Source: Bullera alba
Lineage: Eukaryota > Basidiomycota > Tremellomycetes > Tremellales > Bulleraceae
Reading direction: 5' to 3'
Length of the DNA stretch: 64,000 bases
Assembly: GCA_001600095.1 (NCBI GenBank)
Contig: BCIX01000001.1
Coordinates: 4,055,198-4,119,197 of the forward strand
A program made the translations under genes and the position numbers. Numbering within the stretch: position 1 is the stretch's first letter; the number at the start of each line of letters is the position of its first letter. This document shows, piece after piece, positions 12,110-22,939 of the stretch. The notes under the pieces are model-generated. The model was not told the DNA's origin. It saw nothing but the letters and a program-made list of their open reading frames with translations, and made no database searches.

Positions 12110-15004
12110 TCCCGGTACGCCACTGCCATTACCAAGAAAGAGACAGTGCAGCCACCCGCCCACCGCTTATGATGGCGGGAGGAGAGATCGTCTGGTTCGC
12201 GTTGATCGTCAATGACACAGGGATATGGATCTGCTGGACAGCTCCAGGCGGGGAAAATACGATTGATAGATGTAAAAGGAGAAAGCTTGGAGGAGCTTGT
12301 TCATAACCAAAATCCTCCTTCATGAAAGCTGGCGCGATTCCGTCAAAGAGACGAATCAGGCGTGTGCCATGGGTTGTAGCATAGATATCATGAGAGAGAG
12401 ACTTGATACGAGTCCAGTTCATAGGACTGACGATATGCGATCGAGCACGATAGAGTATTCACCGGTACATCGCCGGTCACCTACTCAACATACAAGTACG
12501 CATGGACCGGTACAGCCAACGCTGAATCGCTGGCCAGCGACGCAGCCTGATTCGGACAGTCCAACACCCCCCGGCGCTCCAGTAGCTGCAGGTGAGTACT
12601 CATAGCTCCCTGTTGTCTACATTGCATGCATTTCATCGATGTCCGAAGTTCGGACGACGGGAATCCGCCGTCCGCCTTATCTCCGGAAAGCCGTGCACCC
12701 CGTCCAGAGCGGAGGACGAGAGGGGGAGACACGGAGCCTGCGTAAGCGCCGAAGGGGAAGAAGAGGGAAGAAGACTTGCTGCGGGCGGAGAGAGCGCAAG
12801 CCGGTATAAGCTTATACGACGACGCACCGTGGGCATAGGAGGAGAGACCGTCCTCGCGTCGGTCACACCCGGTTTTAGGACGTAGCCCATGAGGTGGGCA
12901 TGACGCGGTCGTGGTGGGCAAAGGCGGAGGAGGACGATGGATAAGCTCGGTCGCGTCAGTCGGTGCTGTCATTACGAATGGTAAGTCCCTTGGGTAGCCT
13001 TGGGTACCCTTCGAGCAGAAGAAGCCAAGGTCGTCCAAGGTCCCAAGAAAGAAGCAGACTACGCACGCCCTTAATGGTATCTCCGTCCATGCCGCCCAAG
13101 GAGATCCCAAGGCTGAGCGAGGGCACAAGGGAGAGAGGAACTTCGAAATGATGCATACTGAACGGGGGAAACCCTGCTAACCCGCATCACACCTGCCCTC
13201 ACCAGCATGAGCCAGCATGTCGAAACCTCGGACCCTTCTTCTCCCTCTCCTGATTCCCAGCTGGAGGCGCTCTCAGAGCCTCTGCTCCCGCGCCTGCCAC
13301 CACTCACCCTCGTTTCCCGTTTGCCCTTCGGCTGACCGAGGCTGACCCTTGCTCTCGTCCTGAGCCTTCCTGAGCCCTATGATAGCGGAAATCAGATGTG
13401 TCAGTTGTGTCCCAGAAATTGACCGCTCGACCTCGCCGTGACCCTAGATTAGACAGAAGTCAAAAGTGACAAAGAGCCGCGAGAGCCGCTGCCGAGCCAA
13501 ATTCCATGCTTGACCGCACGAGTTAGAGTCGAGTGTACATACCGTATAAGCAGCACGACGCAGCGAGTAGCGCAGTGTTGCTTCTGTCACTCGTATCTCA
13601 ACAACATCAGTCGTTGTCGTGGAATTTGCGGTATACAACAAAATTGTCAGCTGTGAGTAAGCTCTGTGAGGAGATGGTAGGCGACGTTCCGGTGGAATGC
13701 TCGGTGGAAACCGCAACACGGAGGATGGATATGGGATCCGGCCTTGGGCCTCGAATCGGCATACAGTAGTCGTGCTAGTGGTGACTGACTTGTCAGCTTT
13801 AATATAGTATAGGTACTTCCCAGCCAGTTCTGTCGACCGGGAGAAAATCGTTCATTCGCACCATTTTTGCTCATATCCTCACATCCACCTCGGCCTCCGT
13901 CGAATCACTGGCGGTCTGATTTGGGATCAACATCATATCTTTGGGGACCACCAAAAGTACGACCAAGCAGCCTCAGACATATCCTGCTTGAAGTGTGTAT
14001 AGGTGAGTGGACAGACCTTGCTTCGGAATGCACACAACTCCCCCCGGTCCACATTCCAGCTCGAATATCGCCGAGCATATCGGTCAGGGATACCTTTGGG
14101 TGCCCTGTCCATGTGTGATGCCGTTTCAGCGTTATCTGATCTAGGGAGGGTGAGATGTTGCGACGAGGAGAAATGGGGAGGTATGAAAGCATGGACTGGA
14201 CAACTGGGTCCATGGATGTGTGGGATAGAACCAGCCCCGAGAAGGCAGGATCCGATGGAAGGGACCTCATGCTCGTCGCTCGGCCAGGACCCGTGCTACG
14301 AGCTTTGGAAACCCCCCCTGTCCGGTCCCGCTCCTCCTTGATGCGCTCATGGCTATCCTCCGATCAGTCCCAGTTTCGCACCCCCTTCGGCCCAGTTTTC
14401 CCAAAGTCTGCGATCAAGCTGACAAAAGTTCCCTTCGCTTCCGCCCTTGCTCATTCTCGCTCATTTCACGCTGCGTCTCTCGCCATCCCCGCCGACTCGC
14501 ACTATTACCTTGCATCTGTGTTCTCGGTCTGGCCTCGATCATCCCATCAACGACACCCCGAACACCAATTTTACCATCACCATCATTTTCGACCATCACC
14601 TGCACCGCAAAACTCGCTTGTGGATGCTATTGAAACACCCCCTTTGACACATCTCCTGTGCATCGCATCCCTCTGCTCGGACTTGCGACGTCTTTTCTCG
14701 CCATCGACTCTGCTCTTTCGTGTCAACGCATGATCATCGTCACTGTCGACGGCCTCGCCTATTTCCGACACGTCACGACAAATTTTGAATTGATTTCTTT
14801 TCCGCATTTGGTCTATTCATTCATCACTACTTGCAACTCGTAGCATTATAACACTGTGCGGGAGATAGATGGATCCATAGGACCGAGAGACACTGTCATT
14901 CACTCACACTACATCTCTCGCCAGTTCCATCACGCCAAAAATATACCACTCGCCCAAATCCTCGACTGTAATCACCTAATACCAACGTCATTTGGATCAC
15001 CACC
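12110..15004. other. 2.9-kb region without a supported protein gene upstream of NRG1
   Basis: Much longer than any other non-F-box spacer here. The largest frame (12481-13128, - strand) has composition unlike its neighbours, no domain, and no plausible exon partners. 14350-15000 is strongly pyrimidine-rich and looks like a long 5' leader for the zinc-finger gene; several short ATG frames there could act as upstream ORFs. 13000-13060 contains near-repeats of ccttgggta. No tRNA seen. Confidence 0.5.
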
Positions 15005-16938
15005 ATGTCAATCAAGACATCTCCAAGAGAGGTGCCACTTCAGGCCACCTACAACCAAACGTCCACTCCTCTCTCCAACACTCCCAACTCCTCGTCACAG
15101 CATGTGTTTTCGGATCAAATGCAGACCGGCAACAACACGTCATTCGGCTCCGTCGACATGCTTACCCAGACGAAGGAAGAGAGCAAGTCGGAGTCGGGAG
15201 GTTCTGCTCAGGATGATGGACAGGGGGGAGACAACTCGATGTCTACCCCACTCTCGCTCAAAGGGAAGAATGGCGCGACGGGACCAGCGGACGGAAAATC
15301 GAAGCCGCATATCTGCCAGATTTGTCAAAGAGGTTTCACCACCGGAGGGCATTTGCAGAGGCATCAGAGGATACACACGGGAGTCAAGGCGTTCAGGTGT
15401 CCGTTCCCGGGATGTGAAACAAGGACGAGTCGTCAGGACAATCTACAACAACAGTGAGTATCACGTCACATGACTCTGATTTGGAAGGGTGACTGACCGA
15501 TTTCTCCAGCTACCGAACACATCTCTCTCCCTCTCTGCGTCGAGGTTCTGGGTCCCAAGCCAGAGCCGCGGTAGCCGCAGCCATGGAGGCCGCAGGCCTG
15601 AAATCCACTTCCTCACGTCAACCGCGAAAATCCAAGTCCTCAGCTGCTGGAACCCCTTCTTCCACTACATCAGCCCCAAACCCTGCTCATCTTCCCTCAC
15701 CATATCAAACGCCAACGTCCAATGGCCCCACACATGTGCCATACCCTCAATACTCGTATGAGCCCTCTCCATATGGCGGCTACGGCCACCCAATCCCACC
15801 CCAAGGCATGGGCATGCCGCATCCGCAGTCCGCAAACTCGAGCCGTGTTCCTTCCCCTGTAAACGGGCATTCATCCGGACATTCCAGCGTCGGATCTATG
15901 CCCGGAGCAGCAGGCCATCACCCTCAACCATTCTTCCACGCTTTCTCCTCACCATATACCTACATGGGTAGTCAACAACCGTACCGATACTCGACCGGTC
16001 CAGGCGGACTGCCATCACCTTACTCTGCTGGACCTCCTCCCGGCCATCCCGGCGGCGGACCACCACCTCATGCTCATCACGGCATCTTCCCTCAAAACTT
16101 CAACTCGGAGCACAACAACCATGGCCCAGGAGGAACAAGCGGGCCGCCGCACATGTACTCGCCAATGCAGGCAGGATTCGGAGCACCACAACATGCCAGA
16201 GAGTCGTCCTACCCTGGAGTTATGACGCCCGGATATGCCAACCAGACACCGACGATGAGCGGACCTAATGGCTACCCACCCAGAACGCAAACTTCCACGC
16301 CATTATCCCAATCCTCGCACCACCCTCACTCTCACTCGCATTCCAACTCGCTCTCCCACGACGATCCTCGTTTCCCCTCTCCGCCGGGCGGCTCCGCCCG
16401 AAGGAGGACGCCTCCGCCTACCTCTTCCTCGATTGGCGCTCCAGTAGGCGGTCCTGACCAGTCAATGCTGAGTCAAGGTGTGGTTGATCCATCGCACATG
16501 ACCACCAACAGGGTACTGCCAAGCCTGATCAACGGTAGCAGCGGTGGACCGACTTTTGCCGGCGGAGGTTATGGGTATCAGTACAACTCGTGGGGATCTC
16601 AGAATGGCTCGGGAGCACAACACTTGGCGTCTGGAGGATCGGGCAGTGGCGGGAACGCAGGCCACAGCAACGGTATGGCCCCGATCGCTAGTGGTGTGAT
16701 GTCAGCTAGGGAGATGGCCCATCGAGCGAGCATTTCCAGCTTGTCCGACGGCTCTATCAATGGTGCGTCGGAAGGAACAGCTGCCAAAGGTGAGTCGCAG
16801 AACAGCACCCCTTCCTACCCGATCCCTCCTTTCCACTACTTGTCGAGAAACGCTTGAGACGTCGTATCTTATGCCTGCTTCTTCCCTCTCCTGCCCATAG
16901 CCGCTCGTTTGAACCGCTTGACCGCGAAGATCCAGTAA
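15005..16938 (+). CDS. NRG1: C2H2 zinc-finger transcriptional repressor, Nrg1/Nrg2 type
   Basis: Nuclear DNA-binding regulator; Nrg1 homologues repress glucose- and stress-regulated genes and affect capsule and filamentation in fungi. Exons 15005-15453, 15510-16789, 16901-16938 give 588 residues. Two adjacent C2H2 fingers lie at residues ~102-154: CQICQRGFTTGGHLQRHQRIH and CPFPGCETRTSRQDNLQQHYRTH. The spacing and the recognition-helix sequences match the Nrg1 family (GFTTSGHLxRH, SRxDNxxQHYRTH). The first intron splits the codon of the first His of finger 2. The rest is Ser/Pro/Gly/His-rich, with tracts such as PPPGHPGGGPPP and SHHPHSHSHSNS, typical of disordered effector regions. The last short exon gives ARLNRLTAKIQ; if that intron is retained, translation would end at 16857 instead. 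Confidence 0.85.
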
Positions 16939-17438
16939 AACGAAACCGTCGAAACAGGATGACTGATCTGGAGATGTCAACAGCAGCCGGTCGACGAGCT
17001 TGATCAAGATGCGACGCATAGCGGTACCAACTGGGGATCTATGAGAAATGGAAGCGGAATTGGAAACGACAATCGGTTCCAAGGCTGTAATGGTGGTGTA
17101 CGAACTTAGAACGAAGGAGTGAGACTTCCTAATGCGGCGGCGATGCCTTGGCCTATTGGTTGGTCGCGATCGGAGGATTGACGGAGCCTCAACTGTATTT
17201 GTAGAGAACGGAGCATCTTGGTGAAGACGAACAACAAAACCCATGTGACATGGCCCAATTGGCTATGATCATTGAGCATTACAATCATCCACTCGTAATA
17301 ATGCATGACTATCGGACAATCAGGCCGTTTCAGAACATCCCGGTAGATCCTGGTAGATCCCGTCATCAGCCGTCATCCCGAAGAGTACAAGCAGGGTCCT
17401 CTAGGGCCCTATCAGGCCCTATCCCATCTTGCCAGATC
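16939..17438. other. Convergent spacer NRG1 / RPAP3-like gene
   Basis: 500 bp holding the two 3' ends. No gene recognised. Its right end carries one arm of a 13-nt perfect inverted repeat, listed separately. Confidence 0.5.
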
Positions 17439-17473
17439 TCATGGCCAGGAACCCTGAGCACCTGATAGGGCCC
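17404..17473. repeat. 13-nt perfect inverted repeat flanking the stop codon of the RPAP3-like gene
   Basis: gggccctatcagg at 17404-17416 and its exact reverse complement cctgatagggccc at 17461-17473, separated by 44 nt. The right arm is coding (last codons of the - strand gene) and the left arm is 3' UTR, so the mRNA could fold a GC-rich hairpin with the stop codon (17441-17439) in its loop. Confidence 0.75.
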
Positions 17474-19007
17474 ATGCCTGCTGCCCTTGCTCCTTTTCTT
17501 GTCGGTTCAACATGAACACATTCGTCTTCCACCTCGGGATCAACTTCAACCCGGTGAATATCGTCCTCACTCGTTCCTTCTCCGACTCGAGGTCTTGTAG
17601 AGAGTCACTGGGTGGATGCGAAAGACCATAGTTGAGAACGGTGAACAGCTGACCGAGGATATCCGGTGTGATGATGTTGCCGAGGATCTTGGGTATGACC
17701 TCTGGAGGGTAATATCGCAGAAAGGCCCACGATTGTGATGGCTGTAACGTCGACAACTGCCGCACGAGGGGAAGTCCGGAGCCCGGTGCTGTGGACGATG
17801 GATCCGGCGGTGGAGCGGGTATCGAAGGTTCATGGTGCGTGGACCCGTTTGTTGACGGCTGTGTAGCAGACGATAATGGAGCATTCTGCGGGGATGCAGC
17901 TGCGGGTGCGTCGGGGGGTTGTACTTGTGGCACTGCTGCAGACGGAGCAGCTGAGGATGACACGGGTGTTGCTGTCGACGAATCCGCTTTTATTACCTGA
18001 GGAGCCGCCGTTGAAGCCGAGATATAGGTCTTCCGCGAGTCCCGGTTCTTGCGCAGGCTCGCGAAGGACGAAGGACCAGCACCATTCGGACTCGAAGTGT
18101 CTGCTATATCGAGGTCGAGCTTGCTTGGCTTGTCCGCTACCTGAGTCTTACTGTGAATTGGGGCAATTGTAGCGGTGTTGACACGACCCGCACTATCACG
18201 ACCAATGGCGGGGCTCTCATTCGCCTCCTCCAGTATTAGCGGCTCGTCGTCCGCAATCTCCTCTATCGTAGCACTTGTCCGTGGAGGCGAGGGCGGAAGT
18301 GTCCCTCTAGATTTGGCTTTAGCCTTGGCCTGCGTTGGCTATCTGATCAGCGCTGAATCTTCCCGAATAAAGCTTCATGACAGTCCCACCTTTGCGTTTT
18401 CTTGCTTTATCAGGTCCTCAATCTCCACTAGCTCGGCCTGGGCAGTTCCATTCGACTTGTCCGCTTTGAGTATGATTTGAATATCTGTATTCTCACAGTC
18501 AGTCAGGTTTCGTCCCATTCCTCATAGGAGCTGGAGGGCGATTGAGGTATACCAACCGGTCAAGGCTTCGTTCAATTTGGCCAAACCCCTCCTCGCTAGA
18601 CCTCGCCTGTAATAGGCCTTTACGTTGATCTCCTTGCTTCGGTCTATACATGATGTACAGTCCCTCTCGGCGTCTGCAAATCTACCATCCAGGTTCCAGG
18701 TCAGTCACCCGGATGACGATGGTGTTGGACTCACTTGTCCAGCTTGAGGTACGCAGCCGCTCTGTTATTGTACGCAACCGGATCAGAAGGGTGGAATACG
18801 ATCGCCGTAGTGTAGTGACCTATACCCACGTTAAGCTCCCTGTCCAGTCCAAAACAAGAGCTCACCGATCGCTTCGACCCATCGACCCTTTTTGAAAGAG
18901 GTGTTGCCCTAAACAGGAGTCAGCTTAGGCTGGTGACATTTATTCCAGACTTCGCTCACCTCGTTCCTAGCTTTCGAAGACTTATCTACGTCCACCTTTG
19001 CCGACAT
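17439..19007 (-). CDS. RPAP3-like TPR cochaperone (TPR repeats + RPAP3_C domain)
   Basis: Likely R2TP/HSP90 cochaperone for assembly of RNA polymerase II, PIKKs or snoRNPs, by family. Six exons: 19007-18960, 18908-18866, 18819-18735, 18681-18557, 18484-18390, 18338-17439, giving 431 residues. Residues ~12-125 form TPR repeats: ARNEGNTSFKKGRWVEAIGHY, YNNRAAAYLKLDKFADAERD, KAYYRRGLARRGLAKLNEAL, with the Lys/Arg/Asn carboxylate-clamp residues of HSP70/90-binding TPRs in place (RNEGN, YNNRAAAY, YYRRG). A Ser/Pro/Ala-rich linker follows. Residues ~325-420 match the RPAP3 C-terminal domain (SWAFLRYYPPEVIPKILG, TVLNYGLSH, FTGLKLIPRWKTNVFML). Yeast splits these functions (Tah1 lacks the C-terminal domain), so this resembles the animal/basidiomycete arrangement. 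LtrA lies upstream on the same strand. Confidence 0.85.
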
Positions 19008-19302
19008 CCCAAGAGATCGATGGAAGATTGGGTCGATATAGACGAAGCTTGAAATATCGAAAGTTGGCCCAACACCGAACAACCGAGGTGAAACGAACAG
19101 ATTCCTGAAACGGGACCTCCACTTTGCAATGTTGCAGAGCGTCAGAGCGTGAAGATGCTACAGGCTGGGTTGATGACGCTCTTGGGTGACTGTGACCTCG
19201 AGACGCATCGCTGGTAAGCTTGATGGGCACCAGAAATTGCAGGATACCATCTGCTGAATCCATACATAAACCCATCTAACAACACAGCTACAGACCAAAT
19301 TC

Positions 19303-22129
19303 CTACAAATCCCTGATGACATCGCCTCCTTGCGCCGCCGAGAGGTCGGCTGGAGGTGCCGCTCGCCTCTTTGACCTGAACCAGCTGACGAAACTCGCTC
19401 CCCACGTGAAGCCGAGGTACACGCTCGTATACACCAGAAAGACGATGATCAAGGGTAATCCCGATTCCGTCAGTCTGTACATCAGACTCGGGATCTCAAA
19501 GTCGATATCGCTCTCCGCCGTGATGGAAGCTTCGACCTCGGCGTGGCCCAAATCCAGTAAACCCAGTAGACAAAGTCCGGTGCCGGCTAGCATCATGGTG
19601 CCGTGGAGGAGCCAATGCATCTTGCCTTCGAATCGATACCAGATGAATGAGCGCAGCGCAGCGAGAATGAGCACGAAGCCCTAGAAAGCGGGAGTCAGTA
19701 CTGCGTGCTCGAGCCCGCTTGCAGGTCGAGGGGTGGACTGAGACGGTGACTCACCGCAGTTGGATACAGCCACAGAGTCCCACTCAGAGTCTCATTCACC
19801 ACAGTGAGCGGTAGCTCAAACCCGTAGTTGATGGCCTGCAGTCGCAGAACATTCATCTCTTCCTGGACGGGGAGCAGAGTGGTGTTCAAAGTATTGAGCC
19901 AGAGCACCTGCTCGTACAGTTCCGGACCCATTTTTAGGCCATACGACTACCCACAAGTCAGCTTAAGATGCTTAACGAGGTACGCGAGCTCACGTTCGAA
20001 GCAGTGATGACTACTTGACTGAGGTACTTTACAGCGAGCAGGATTCCGTCCTCTGTTGGAGACCAAGGTCAGATTTCACTCTTCACGAGTGGGGTGAGGC
20101 CTGACTTACCGACAGGCTCCGTCTCGTTCATAACTTTATGAACATGCTCGAAGGACTCTTCCCAGCTGCGCAGAGGTCTCGATCAGCACACTCGAGCAAA
20201 TCTCGGCACTCTGGTACTCACTTTGGATAGAGCGGGAGATAGTTGATATACCTCTTGACGTACGATATGTCTCCGGGCGTGAGCTCTCCACCGCCAGCCG
20301 CCCATGCGAGATAGCTTGTGAACAGCTCGAGGATGACTCCCATGCCATGTTCGAACGAGATGACGATGATGACGTTCTAGTCATGCTCAGCTGAGTCTCC
20401 TGAGTCTTGGAGGTTGACTCACCACCATTGAAGATTGCAGAAGAAGCAAACCGAAATGTAGCGGCAGATGGAGTGCCTCCCATAGCATCACCCTCTTATG
20501 TGATATCCTCTCGTGTTTCTTGAACCATGAAAAGAGGTACATGTACAGAGTGACCATGATGCCAATAGCTATGTGCAACACAGATCAATCAGTGTGCAGA
20601 GCAACAGGCAAGATGGCAAGGTCACTCACTCAGGAATACTTGGAGGTAAATGAGTCCCGCTCTATCACTCAACCCCGACAAGGCGGCATTAAACGACCTG
20701 GCCAGACCTACGAAGCCTTCACCACTATCGGATCATCAGCACATGGCTTTACCCTAGCAGTGATGTCCACCCACATGATGATCAAGGTCAGGGCTCCGTA
20801 TCGCTCAGCGATGGCGTCGCTGTCGATGTGAAGGTGGAATCGGTCGCTCAGTCGGAACCAAGTACAACACATCTCGACAGCTAGCGAGAAGTACAGGAAG
20901 AAGATCTGGAGTAGTAATCAGCTCACGTCCGAGTCGCCAGAGATGAATGGTTGCTCCCATACCTTGATGATGGTACTGGTGCGGCTGGTGCTGGGTACAG
21001 TTGCGGATACGATCCCAAGCAGCATACACCCGGTCAGGACTGCTCCCATTAGGAGCTGATGCTGGACCTTGCGACCGTTCCGACGGCCAATGAATGCCGC
21101 TAGGGAGGATGTCAGTGGAGCGATGATGCGAAAGCTAGCTTCGCTTACTGAGGAAGTATTGAAAGGCGAGACATGCTCGAGATAAGATCAGAGCGAGAAC
21201 AACAGTGAAGAAGCTATCCTTCGCGGCCTCTGAGCGGAGCAAGTCAGCAAGACCAAACAGACTACTACATCAACCTGAGCACACGGTCCACTTACCATGA
21301 TGAGCGATTTCATACCCCTCAATGCCGTCTATGCTGCCTGGGTCCTGCAACATATCCAAGCTCCAGTTTCCAGACGCAGCGCCGATGTACACGAACAGGA
21401 TGATCTGAAATCCCTTTGCGATCCGGTGATACTCATCCTCCGCTTGGAACCGAAGGTCGTAATGCACCTGCGAGGTCCAGACCCAGCTGATGATGACGAA
21501 GTAGCTAGAAGAGGGCACGATGTGAGAACATGAGCACCCGAGCCCGAGATGGATTAATCACCTGAAGAAAGCTGGGATTCTGTCTGGTGACGCCAAGTCG
21601 TGAGAGCTGGAGAATACACCAAGAACAGCAACCACAACTAGGTCTATCGGTGAGGAGATCAGCTTCAATGGGTATGAATGCCTTTACTCGAGAGCCTTGA
21701 CTTGCCGTAGAATAGGTTCAGCCATTCCGTCGCTTCATCGCCTTTCTTCAGCCATCGCCCATTGACCCCTCGCGGTCTTTGTATCCAGGGAACGTTGATC
21801 CATGGCTTCCTGAATGTCCCTCTAGGCGATTCATGCTCGTCGTCCTCGTCCTCGTCTTCTCCCGATGACGAGTCAGAGTGAACACCGACTCCTCCAATGC
21901 GAGGTCTAAGCCCATCCTCTGTTCGCGATTCTCGGTATCTGGTGAACTCAACGTCAGTTCTGCCAGAAACCTAGAACCATTCCAACGCCAGTGGGAAACC
22001 TCACGAGAGTGTTGTCTGTTGCCAGTCCGAGTCTGTCGCTGCCTCCAATTTGCTTTCGCTATCACTCTGGATCAGCCGGGGTGGTCTCAACCGACCGTTT
22101 CCCTCCGTCTGCTCGTACGCGAGGCTCAT
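19303..22129 (-). CDS. LtrA-family (low temperature requirement A) multi-pass membrane protein
   Basis: 14 exons, giving 692 residues: 22129-22005, 21938-21706, 21643-21562, 21504-21296, 21229-21149, 21099-20963, 20905-20775, 20724-20630, 20568-20423, 20376-20222, 20165-20110, 20052-19994, 19946-19755, 19680-19303. All phases agree. The N-terminal ~95 residues are hydrophilic and acidic, followed by about ten or more hydrophobic segments (LFYDLVVVAVLGVF, YFVIISWVWTSQ, IILFVYIGAASGNW, LLMGAVLTGCMLLGIVSAT, YGALTLIIIGEGF, IGIMVTLYMYLFSWF, and the last LIIVFLVYTSVYLGF). The LtrA signatures are W-V-W-x-S-Q, RFQAEDEYHRIAKG and ALTLIIIGEGFVGLAR. The third exon is joined through a GC-AG intron (donor at 21705-21704). 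The biochemical role of this family is not known. Confidence 0.85.
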
Positions 22130-22932
22130 CGTGATCACGTCGTCGACAAGTAATCGTACGAGTCAAAGTGGACGAGGACAACAAGATACATGATGTGCCC
22201 TCCTATGTGACCTCTAAGAATCCAGCTGGTGGGGGTGTCACTCGTCGTGCTTGCCCTCCGCTGAGATTGAAGGCGTTACCAGTTACCACCCGTTACTACC
22301 GTTCGATCAGCCGTCTGCCCGTAAGCACAATCGAAGGCTTTCGGACAGGTGACAGAGCGCAGAGTATACCAACGAGAGCCGAGACGCAGGTGAGACAAGA
22401 TGGACATTGGCGTGCCGTGGGAGAGTCTGGGAGAGTGCCTGTGTTTTGCCTGTGTTTGGTTGCGAGTGTCGAATTCTTACTCGTTGCGGTCTTCGGAGTG
22501 AACGATTCGACGGACCTAAACTACGCCACATGTCACTCTCGGCACGATAGCCAGACGATAAGCTTCGAGGAGGCGCTCAGCTACACACAGAGAAGTCCGA
22601 TAACCCATGTATGGGCTCAGGAGAGGATCCGGACTGCGAGCTGAAGTACTGTCTGCAGTGAGTGAGTGAGTGATGCTGCAGCGGGATGTGCGAAGAGAGT
22701 TATCGGGAGTTAGCGGTTGCAACGACTCAAATCCTTTCGGTTTCCGGTCGCGAACGTTCGAACACTGAAGGAGCTTTCTGGTGGATACTTGACTGACATC
22801 GAAGCAAGCATCAAGCTGCATGGTCTCGAGGTCAGACTCAGCCCACGTACGTATCTTGCCAGCGCTTTCTGCCAAACTTACAACCCAAAGTGCATATTAA
22901 ATACAAGTAGATCCCGGTACAACTTCCATAAG
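22130..22932. other. Spacer between LtrA gene and F-box array
   Basis: 800 bp with no supported gene. Short tgag repeats at 22660-22675. Probably the LtrA promoter and the start of the array. Confidence 0.5.
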
Positions 22933-22939
22933 TCATGGC

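Noticed and set aside
12481..13128. 215-codon open frame on the - strand in the NRG1 upstream region
   Set aside because: No domain, odd composition, no exon partners and no supporting splice logic; open frames of this size occur by chance in this GC-rich DNA.
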